Shown piece after piece: positions 47,793-57,600 of a stretch of 64,000 nt of DNA. Source of the DNA: Endothia cerciana (Eukaryota > Ascomycota > Sordariomycetes > Diaporthales > Cryphonectriaceae); contig JALRMH010000054.1 of NCBI GenBank assembly GCA_026119935.1, forward strand, positions 1 through 64,000, read 5' to 3'. Position 1 is the stretch's first letter; each line of letters begins with the position of its first letter. A program made the position numbers and the translations under genes. The notes beneath the pieces are model-generated. The model searched no databases and was not told where the DNA came from. It saw only the letters and a program-made list of their open reading frames with translations.

Positions 47793-49815
47793 ATGCGGTC
47801 CATCAGACAGGAACAGGAGGATGCCAAGCCTAAAGGCTTGCTAGGGCTTCCTCCCGAGATGCTGCTCCAGATTCTCTCATGTGAGTGCTCTGTCTGCTCT
47901 ACAAGGCAGCGAGGCTCTGGCTGATTGGCTCCCGCCTCGCAGTTCTCGAACCATCCGAGACCACAGGTCTACAGTTGACATGCAAAAGGCTCCTGGGCAT
48001 CTGCAGAGATAACACCTTCTGGCGATCGAAATGTTTCGAAGAGTCTACCTTTCTCCACAACCTCCGTCGACGCCAGCTACTCCTCGGCCAGTGGAGCAAC
48101 TTCGAGGTCACAGGCACAGCTGCTGGGAACCCTGTGTCAAATGCTCACCAGTTGGCTGACTTTAGGGTCAAGGAGCGGAAACGGATTTTGGCAAACTGGG
48201 ATCCTTCGTATGAGGGAGAGAACGTCAATTGGTACGATGAGTACATCCAGAGGAACGCCACGGTTGCTGTCAACTGGCTGCAGCAGCCTACCCTGAGGGA
48301 TGGCTCCCAGAGCACGTATATCGAGGCTCGGGGTCTCGCACTGTATCGTCCTGACAACCCCGACCAAGACCCACATAAGCCAGAGACGATTTTCGCAGTA
48401 TCACCTTTGGACGATGGTTCGGTCTGCCTCTGGGATGTGGCAGGAGCCAAAGGCAAGAAAGGGGCCATATTCGCAAAGAGCCAGCCGGGAATCCTACACA
48501 TTGATGGGCCTTCAGGTGACAACAATAGTCGTTTCAAGAGGATAGACTCTGGGGTCACCGAGTGTGTCAGTGTGGACAGCAAACTACACCTTGCCTTCTT
48601 TGCTGTCCAGAGCCGTGAGTTCTGCCCTCCCTCCACTGGGTTCCGCGCCTCGAAGTGTAGGTGACTGACGTTCCAGCAGATCTGATCGAGGTAGACCTGA
48701 AGAGGCTTGCAGTTGTGGGGTGTGAATCGTTTCCTTGGTCGATCACGGCACTTTCCGCAACAGATCCCTTGGCTCCACTCACTGTCGGGACCAACGCGGG
48801 CATACATCTTCATGACTTCAGATCAAGACCTGCGTCTTGGCGTGAGGGCTCGGAACGACTTGATGGCTTCAGCGGATTTGGTGCACAGGAGCTTTACGAA
48901 CAGGGTTTGAAGACCCTGTTTGATGACAAGCCTCTACCGCCTTACGCACCTCTGGCGCACCCTGCACCACTTAGCATCCTTCATATGCGGCGTCCTGGTG
49001 TGGCCGCGGATGTCACAGATGAAATATTTGTTGCAGGGCGTTTCCCTAGTATTTTGCTCTACGATAGGCGTATGTTTCCCTCGATCAAGGGGAGCATACA
49101 CTCTGGAGCACGGCTGTCCAGCTTGGCCTCGATAGCTGGTCCATTCTCGACCATGGACAGCGAACTCCGCCGCGACGGCCAGCTTTCCCTCGAGCAGATC
49201 GAGACGTCTAAGAGAACACCATCTGGTGGGAGGACACTGTTGGCATTTGGCGAGTACAAGACGAAAGGCTCTCTGGAGGTGTACGGTCTGCAGCCCTCAT
49301 CGAGCCTGCCAACGTCGCTCCCGGGAGGGCTTTCGCATTCCGTCTTCAAGAATCGACAGTCATCCTCGGACTCCAAGATTCTGTCGGGTACTACTCAGGG
49401 GACGAGGCTAGTTTTCTCGGACGGATCGGGGCGGATAAAGTGGTTCGAAAGAGATGGGTTCACGGAAGTCCGGCGCGAGCGAGTCGGGCATTGCGAGCGT
49501 ACTCAGGACCCCTCCATCTTTGCATCAATGCCCGGATCCGATGATATTGCGAGAAAGCTGTTGCCAACACAAGACCAGCCCACTGCGAGAGTAAATGAAA
49601 ATGACCTGCTTTTCTGGACGGGCGAGAATGTTGGATTGGTCTCTTTCACATCCTCGCCCGCCTTTAGTCCTGAAGATTTCCAGGAAGAAGCCAGGTCAGC
49701 CGCAGAGCTGGAAAAGGAGAATGAGGAAAGGATCCACAGCGAGAACATGAGGCGAGCACTGGAGAGGCAGGCTGACGAGGTCCGGTTCGTCAGGGACCTC
49801 GGACTGAGGGTCTAG
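47793..49815 (+). CDS. F-box protein
   Basis: Likely substrate receptor of an SCF ubiquitin ligase. Exons: 47793-47880, 47943-48614 and 48677 (or 48680)-49815, about 632 aa. The N-terminal F-box reads GLLGLPPEMLLQILS-FLEPSETTGLQLTCKRLLGICRDNTFWRSKCF (about residues 14-58); intron 1 lies inside it. The rest resembles a beta-propeller-like substrate domain with strands such as VSPLDDGSVCLWDVAG, LTVGTNAGIHLHDFRSR, FVAGRFPSILLYDRRMFPS and LVFSDGSGRIKWFERDG, although the repeats are weak. A charged helix ends the protein (AAELEKENEERIHSENMRRALERQ). Intron 2 ends in CAGCAG, a tandem acceptor that could give two products differing by one residue. The target of degradation is unknown. Confidence 0.85.
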
Positions 49816-51793
49816 CGGGGCCAACCCCCAGGCTTGCTGCAGATGAGACCCCCCTTCAAGGCGCGGCGGACCTGAAAAACAAGGCAGTCGGCGTCATCTG
49901 CTGAGGTCGAGTGCGACAACAAAGAAGAGGGCCGACGCTCCATGAGACACGACAGCCCTGAGGTAGTGCAAATGCCAGCGTTGGCCTTGTTTGATAGCAT
50001 TCCGTGCCTAAGGCAAGCATCGACGACGTACTCGTACGGGTGTACGATATACTCGTACGGGTGTTCCTTGTGATCAGCTGCTGAGACGAGTCAAGCCCCG
50101 TCCGTTGGACACACCATCGAAACAGCAACACGAGGATGTCCCATCGGTGAATCAGAGGCACCGTCGCATTCGGGAAAACGTCATGGAAAGGCCGGACATG
50201 TCGAGGCGGAGATCGTCCGTCGAGGCTATCATCGATAACCATACAGATTTCCAGTGAAGTGACAGGTGAGGACTGGCTGCATGGAAAGCCTGGCGTGGAT
50301 TCGTCCTAGATACGAGCAGATAAGCGCACATACGCCCGAGAATATATATGGCCATGCAATATCCCTTTCCGAAGCTTACAATGCGATACCACATGGGAGG
50401 ACTGTCTCTCGTTCCGGTGGCCCCCAGTGGCTCTGCCGGTTCATACTATGGTAGTACCGCGGCGAGTGCATGCACACCAAAATCGAGTGGGCCGCCCAGG
50501 CCCCCTGAAACAGCTTGTATGCCGTGCAACATCGCTCCCGACTCCATCTTCCGCGGCAGCCTCTGACCATTGGAGGCTCCAAAATATCAGACTGGACCGT
50601 GGAAAACTGGAACTTTCGGTAGGAATGTCTACACCCTACCGCGTCGACGAGCCCTGGGAGTACGGCATGTACCATAGTGCCATGGTAGTAGCCACGAGAG
50701 ACGTTGCAGGACGATCGGCGCCACGAAGCCGGTCCAAAGTAAGGCGAGTCGTCTCAGCCAATCACATCTCGAGCGCGTGGGATGAAATGACCAGAATGAC
50801 CGTCCCACGCGAAGATCGTCGCCAGTTTTCTTTCCCGAACCGCTATGCAACTGCCCGCCTCACTTCTCTTGTCGGTACTCCGTGCCTCAGGACCGGGAGC
50901 GGACGCCTCTCAACCTGAGGCCTGCTGACAGGGAGATTGACACCGCTACAGGGCTACAGGGTTCATTTGGTGGCGTTGGCCGCATAACGCACGTCTTTTA
51001 TGTTGTCCCGTTCGTCCCAACGCCGCTCTCTGCAGTGCAGCCAACGAAGAGGCAAAAATAGTCTTGCTGCAACGGATCTCTGACAGCGGCTGCTGTGCAA
51101 TGGTTTCTGATGGGCCGGGCCCCATACTCCTGCAAGTGCAGACGCTGCAGACGGTACACGAGGGAGGGTGATGGGGCCAGGTCCATTTAGGTCCAGCCCA
51201 TTGGGACGCGCAGCTGTGTGGAGTGCTCACCGCTCCCTTGAGAGGATCGCGTCTGCTGGGGCGACGCCTACTCCGGTCTCCCGGGTATCAAGTTTCCTCT
51301 GCCAATCTTCCGTGGGGCTTTTACTAGCGATCCAGAGACTGCCGCGAGAACACTGCTGCTGGCAGGGGGGCTTCCTTTCACGCTGCCAGCCCTCCCCTCT
51401 CGCCATTGGACCTTAATTTTCTCCGACGAAGCTTCCTCCTTGCCCAGACCTACAACGTCCATCCCGACTTCTATACCTTGGGAGACTCCTTGAATGCGCC
51501 GGCATAATGAGGCGCATCATCCACTGAGACACGGCAGTGGGGTGTGTTACTTCCTCGTTCCTCTCTTGGCCCGGCTGAGGACAGTTGGCACTGGCATGCT
51601 GGTTCAGCCTAGTTTATGCACACCATCGTTGTCGGATCCGTACCGTGCCAAGTCAATCTTAACTGTTTTATATACCCTCCCGTCACGTTTATGTACTTGG
51701 ATCGTGCATTTTGCACTTTTTTCATACTCTCACGGCCGGTGCTAGCTCGCAACGGTTCTGACAGTTTCGTTTCGAAACTGCGCAGCATGTTCA
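49816..51793. other. Intergenic region between F-box and SprT-like genes
   Basis: 2 kb with no recognisable ORF or RNA. It carries a short direct repeat at 50029-50063. The last 200 bases are T/C-rich and probably leader of the SprT-like gene. Confidence 0.55.
50029..50063. repeat. 15-bp direct repeat spaced 20 bp
   Basis: TACTCGTACGGGTGT occurs at 50029 and 50049. Each copy includes the palindrome CGTACG. Confidence 0.9.
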
Positions 51794-53188
51794 ATGGCTC
51801 GAAGCATTGGTGCAGGGGGGCATTTCCGTTCCATCGATCGTACAGATGAGGATGGGCTATTGGCTTACCCGTTGAGCACGGGTAAGCCTCTGGTTTACTT
51901 CAACGACAGCTTCGAGTACGACTCGGACGAGACGGCGCCGTACTCGCCACGACAACGAGTATGGGGCCTAGGACAACGACACGACAGAGAAAGAGGCACA
52001 TTGGAGCGGGACTGGTCGCCGTCGCCGTCGCCGTCGCCGGAACCGCAATTCTTCATCATCAGGGAGGGCACACCCGCACCCGCACCCGCACCCGCACCCG
52101 CACCCGCACCACCCGCGACAGGAGAAGCGTACCTGCAGCCCAAACACCAACCACAATACCAGCACATCCATCCACCGCGCGAAAATGCGAGATCACCCGT
52201 ACCCGTGGCCTGCTTCATGGAGCGCACCGATTCGGGGCGGGGCGTCCTGACCGCCGCAGACCTACAGCCGCCGCCGTCCTGCCGCGAGTTCTCACCCGAC
52301 GACGACTACGAGGCTGCGTTCAAGGTGGAGCAGCACCTGAAGCGGGCAAAGGGCAAGGTCAAGCGGCACGAGCGCATACTGCGCGCCCTGATCCACCCCA
52401 AGGCCCATGCCGACAAGAGGACCGACTTCCCTCTGGACAACGCCGCCCTGGAGTCGATCTTCAGCGCCGCGGACGAGATCTTCTTTTACGGCAAGCTGTC
52501 GCGGCGTGTCCACTGGGAGTGGTCCTCGGGCTGCGTGAATGCTCCGCAGCAGGGCGGGGGCGGCAGCAAGATAATCGGGACGACAGCGCTGCGGGAGGCG
52601 AGCTTCCCGCACAGAGATGGGTACGAGACGCTCATCGTGTTGAGCAGTCCGATCCTCAAGAACGACACGTACAACCGCAGGCTACTCATCTCGACATTCC
52701 TGCATGAGCTCATACACTCGTACCTGTTTATCTGCTGTGGGTTCAAGGCAAGGCATTGCGGTGGCCACACACCCGGCTTCGAACAAATCGCGGCGCTGAT
52801 CGATCAATGGGAGGGGCACGGCACGTTGAGGTTGTGCGATATCGAGGCGGATCTCGAGCGGTTCCGCGAGGAGCCCGCAAGGAGTCCGCCCGCCCGCGAC
52901 TACCAGCGGCATCAACACCACCACGGTGGTGTCGACTTCTACGACCTCAATGCTGCGCCGTGGAGCGCGGGACCGAAGGTTGTCTTCGGGGCGCACGAAC
53001 AGGGGACGGAAGCAAGCTGGAACAAGGGCAGCGCGACCCCGATGTCAAATGCGCCCATATTAATGCCGACGATCTCGTCACCGTTCTCGTCGCCTTCTAC
53101 GTTGATTGATTATGAGGTGCGGATGGACTACGAGTGCTCAGACGCCGTACCGCAGATGTCGGATACACGCACTCATATCTTTTCCGGT

Positions 53189-53233
<45 letters not shown>

Positions 53234-53272
53234 GGTATGGGTATGGGTATGAAGACGTTCTTCCCCCTCTGA
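51794..53272 (+). CDS. SprT-like zinc metalloprotease domain protein
   Basis: Single exon, 492 aa. A SprT-like domain spans about residues 175-355: DNAALESIFSAADEIFFYGKLSRRVHWEWS, then zinc-binding HELIH at 304-308, and a third ligand probably H325 in GGHTPGFEQI. This is the layout of SprT/Spartan proteases, which cut DNA-protein crosslinks in animals and fungi; that role here is inferred from the family only. Flanking regions are disordered: SPSPSPSPEP and a six-unit Pro-Ala repeat before the domain, and eleven Gly-Met units at the extreme C-terminus before KTFFPL. I saw no PCNA- or ubiquitin-binding motif. ATG 51794 is used because the frame closes upstream; another ATG seven bases before is in a different frame. 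Confidence 0.88.
52073..52108 (+). repeat. (CCCGCA)6 coding repeat, Pro-Ala
   Basis: Six identical hexamers encode six Pro-Ala units in the disordered N-terminal half of the SprT-like protein. Confidence 0.95.
53186..53251 (+). repeat. (GGYATG)11 coding repeat, Gly-Met
   Basis: Eleven hexamers, GGC ATG with a few GGT ATG, encode eleven Gly-Met dipeptides nine residues before the stop codon of the SprT-like gene. Confidence 0.95.
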
Positions 53273-54234
53273 TTGAGCGAGATACTTGAGACGATATGCC
53301 GCACCGATCCCGGAACAACAACCTTCGAACCGCGATCTGCAACGAGCCGCACATCAGTCCAGGCCACCAGTTATACGCAAGGACCAGAGGCAGATATCCC
53401 ACTGAGACTTGAACCATCATCCTTTTACACGTCGGTTCAACCCAAGGTGTACAACAAGGTCCGGCCCTTACGCCTTCCTCTTTTTTTCACTATGTAATAT
53501 CCGAACACGTCTTTACTGTTGTTGGCCACCACCTGGTTCTGGTTTTTGTTTGTTGGAGAGTCCTGGTGTTCTGGGCTAGTTAATCGAATCTGGTCAAATG
53601 GGTCCATTCTGTGTATTTGATATAAGAGGGCATGGCAATGGCGTTTGAAAAGGATATTCATGTGCAAGCATCACTGGTGTCCTGTCGTTCTGGGTTCATA
53701 TCTGCAACTTCACATCTTTTTAGAACGGGTCAAAATTTAAGAAATGGTGAATCCTCGGGGCTTTTGCTCCGGCATCTAGACTCCTGTGGTCTTTACATGC
53801 AAATTGTATTGTGTGATCGTCTTGCCCTGGGCTTCGAGTGAGTTCTACCAGTCTCTGCCAATAGAAAATTATATACAAGCTTCGAGTACTGCCACGCGCT
53901 CCCTTGTCACCCTGTCACCTTCTCGAAGCTTCTCGAGATTGATTTTGGCTTGGCCCTCCCCGCCAATCACCCTTACAGCCCCTTCGTTCACAATGCGCGC
54001 CTGTATTTACACCTTTTATTCTATAAAAAATTCACGAGTTTGGAGCTACCACTACATAATTTCGCCTTGCGGCGACCATAGCCTCGACTGATCTTCCTCC
54101 TTTCCTGGTATCTTCACACTCGATTATTTATCCCTTGGTCATATTACAGACAGGTCATATGGGGACCTGGTGGATCTGGCGGCACTGGCTGTATCACACC
54201 AGGCGCCAGTCACTGGGTTTTGGCCCTTCGACGC
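53273..54234. other. Intergenic region downstream of the SprT-like gene
   Basis: Comparatively AT-rich and without a recognisable gene; presumably 3' UTR followed by upstream sequence of the repeat array. Confidence 0.5.
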
Positions 54235-54617
54235 ACCATCGACGAGTACCTAGCCAACACCGGTATCGATGACTTCGCTCAACACAAAGGCCGTGGCACA
54301 ACCTGGAACGTCATGTCCAGGACCCCATCCAGGCCATGTACTGTCCTCACGAGGACTGTACATGGGCCGCGCTCAGAGACGGAACCATTACAATCGATGA
54401 GCATCTGGCAAACACACACCTGGATTTCCAGCTCCCGCATCTACGGATTCCCACCACCGACGAGCACCTAGCCAATAAAGATATCAGCGACCCCAGCCGG
54501 CACAATCTGGAGCGCCATGTGCTGGGCCCTGGCCAGCCCATGTACTGCCCGCGCGAGGGCTGCACATGGGCCACGCTCAGAGATGGCACCGTCACCATCG
54601 ACAAGTACCTAGCCAAC
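54235..54617 (+). repeat. 204-bp imperfect tandem repeat encoding C2H2-like units
   Basis: Bases 54297-54413 match 54501-54617 at a constant offset of 204 (68 codons), including the string starting ATGTACTG at 54336 and 54540. A shorter motif of about 24 bases encoding T(I/T)D(E/K)(H/Y)LAN recurs at 54235, 54390, 54453 and 54594. The first partial unit is out of frame with the others because its spacer to the HNLERH segment is 14 nt longer (62 against 48). Confidence 0.85.
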
Positions 54618-54680
54618 AGCCATGCCGACTGTTGCAACTGCTCAGGGTCGCGCCGGCGCTCTGAGCGAGCGAAGAAGTAG
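54336..54680 (+). pseudogene. C2H2-like repeat protein, probably fragmentary
   Basis: A 114-aa frame from ATG 54336 to TAG 54678-54680. It contains two copies of a unit that looks like a degenerate zinc finger: MYCPHEDCTW...IDEHLANTH and MYCPREGCTW...IDKYLANSH. That is C-x4-C followed by a histidine pair, although the second copy has Tyr in place of the first His. The open frame continues upstream of the ATG as HNLERHVQDPIQA. The next unit upstream is recognisable only after a frame change, so the left part is broken or spliced. The C-terminus is basic (GSRRRSERAKK). No family is recognised. It may be a decayed gene, an internal exon of a larger gene including the coding-like stretches up to 55469, or a young small gene. 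Confidence 0.35.
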
Positions 54681-57600
54681 ACCATATCCTGCCTCAACAT
54701 GGCCACCCTTGCCAGCGTGGCTCAAGCCAACAAGGACACTGCCAGATGTATGTGCCTTCCCCATGATAACTTCACCCCAATACCTGCCTGCCGTGATGGT
54801 ACCAGTTGCTGAGGGAATTTTCTACCTACCAGCTCACACGATATATCGGCAGCTCCAGTGAGAACCCACAATCACACCTTCCAAGCGGTCTCCTGTTCCC
54901 GGCATGGCGAGCACTTACTTCAAGGGAGATCAAGCAAGGGAAGCAAGCACATGGATTAATCTGTAAGTTCCCAAGCCCAACTTCACCTCACTTTGCCAGG
55001 TGCAGCCTGGTATGGTTGGCAAAATCATCACCAAGCCATCACTTCATCTCCACCTCACGTCGCACATGGCCTACCATGAACCCTATCCAAAAATCTCAGG
55101 GTAAAAGCTTATTGCTAAACTGGTGCTAACGGCGATATCAGGTCTCACGTTCCCTCGTCCGACCCGACATCTTCCACCTCATACCAAGCTGCTCAGGGCA
55201 TATGAACTATCCAGGACAACGCGAGCTTGGATAAGGGAATCGAAGGCCGCGGATGCCCACAACACCAGCAATATTTGGAGGTTAGGGCGATCAAGGATGC
55301 TCGGACTGAGGCACTTTTTCTGCAGCAACAACACAGGGTACTTGTTGATAGCAGAGCGAGGCTGTGCTCGATGAGAACTATGGAGAACCTCGAGTCTGAT
55401 GCTGAAGTCGCTGTGCAATATGGAGAGCTTTGGACGCAGATCAGTAGAGCCGCTTCCATTTGGTGGTAGTCACAATCATCGCGGATCAGATTTGTTGAGA
55501 ATCTGACTTGTGTCTCTTTAAGTTTCGATGATGTCTGTATTCGGTTCAGCTCCCAATCGTGCCCCTCTCCCCTGAGATCTTTCCACCCTGTGCTCAGTCA
55601 GCTACACACAATTTGCTTTGATTCATATCCGATATCATCTTGTGTATCCCGTGAGCCCCGATATCTTCGACCTGGTGGCAGCGACTGATGGCTTGTACAC
55701 ATTATCGTTGCTGGGTACCCCACCTGTCTGCCCCTCCATCAGGCCCAACAGGTGAAGACTGCCCCATCCCATCCCACGGGGTGACGTGGTCGGTGTGAAA
55801 TTCAGGCGTGACAGCATGGCTGGCTGCCATCCGAGCTCGTCCACAACAGCACGGCCCTGTACCTTGTGGACCACAGCAGCCTCATGGTGAAGCTCAGGCT
55901 TGTTTTCGGCCATCCCATCGTCACCGACTTCCGATTCTGCAATTCCTGCCCGCCCTCCTCCGTTGTCGATGAAATAGCACCGCGCCCTGGGACAAATCAG
56001 GCTGGTGCCAGCTGCAAAGGCTATGACCAACCCCGCTATCCATGACCTGCCTGTTACAAACCGCTCCTGCAGAGCTATGTTGCGGAGGGCTTCGTTGAGC
56101 AGACTTACTCGAGGGCCCCTTGGCTTCTGTCACGGCTGTCGCAGTAATTATGGTGCTAGATGCGGTCTCGCAGGCCCCTTCACAGTGATCCAATGGGTGA
56201 ATCTCTGCTCACTCGGGCAAGAGGGGGAGAGCGAGCACTTGCTCGCCTGGCCGGATGGCCGAGAGAGGGACGCATTGGAAGGCTGGGCTCGCAACGGCAA
56301 GTCCGTGGATCAAGTATCCCTGGGGCATCCGCGCCACATGAAGTCTGGACTCAGCAGCACATGGAGGTCATGCGATGCAGCAACACATCGGCCAGGAAGA
56401 TGGCAAGGCCGAGCGAACAGATGAAGCTAGGCCAGGGCTCGTTCATACCAGCATAGTTACCACAAGCAAACCAGAGTACAACAGAGAGATGTGCCGGCCA
56501 GGAGCTGGATGGGTTCAGAGGCCACCTTTTATGCTTGACCTCCGCGCCCGTAAACCTTTGGTCTGGGCGGTGCAGCAAACGATTCCAAATCAGGTTCTCC
56601 GGATTACATCGGGTACACGTGATCATATCCCAGCCGCAGCTCTGGATGAAAGGCATGTGGCCAGATTCCACCCGGAGGCTTGAGTCCTGGCCAAGAGGAG
56701 ACACACAGATGAGAACTGATGAACAGGGAGCGTGGCAGACCTTTTTCCGGGGTGAAGCTCAGTTGCTTTTATGATTTCACATCATATCTGATGGGCAACC
56801 AACCTGTTCTTAGCGATGCTATGCAGGGGGAAACACCAACTCACCGAAGCCGTCGTGCCTTGAGCACTTGCTCCGACTTTGTTCACTGGGCTGGCCCTTG
56901 ATCTCTCAATGAAATGCCGCATGACTCCTCGAGAGCATCCGTTGTCCTCTCTGGTCAATAGTCAGGAGAACAACGCCGAAAACGTCCGATGCATTACTGC
57001 GGAAGAAGTCCCCGAAGCATTCTGGTTTGAGCTCGAACAGGCTGACGTGGCACACCGTAGTACCAAGTACCGCAAGATGTGAAATCCATTGAGCCAGAGC
57101 AGTATAGTCTAGGACCAGGGGCTACTGACCGGGCGCGGGTGTGGGTTCCGAGGGGTGACTGAGCTCGTCCCGACGGACCGCACCCATCAGAGGTGAACAA
57201 GGCCGGGCGGGCATACATGACTTGCATTGCCACTGTATTTCTTTTCTTTCCACCGGCGCTAGAGTAGACGATTGCTTCGCGGCGCCGTTGCGAAAACATA
57301 TCTTTTATATATTTTTTTGCCCCGAGATGGGCAGGTGGCACCATACACGTTCATTCACTGCTCATTGGAACACACGTAGCCAAGTACATCGAATACTACA
57401 ACGTCGCGGTCTGGGATGCCGTGAACCCCAGTGCCCCACTTGCCGGTCCTCGAACGCGGCCTGGTCTGGAACTGACTTGAGGGGCTTGGCTTGTGATCCA
57501 GGCTGGAGATCGATGGGCCCACGCCTAGGCCGCAATGCCTCAAGCGTGATGAGTCGAAGATCCGAGTATCGTGATCCTACGAAGTAATGGTTGAGGAGGG

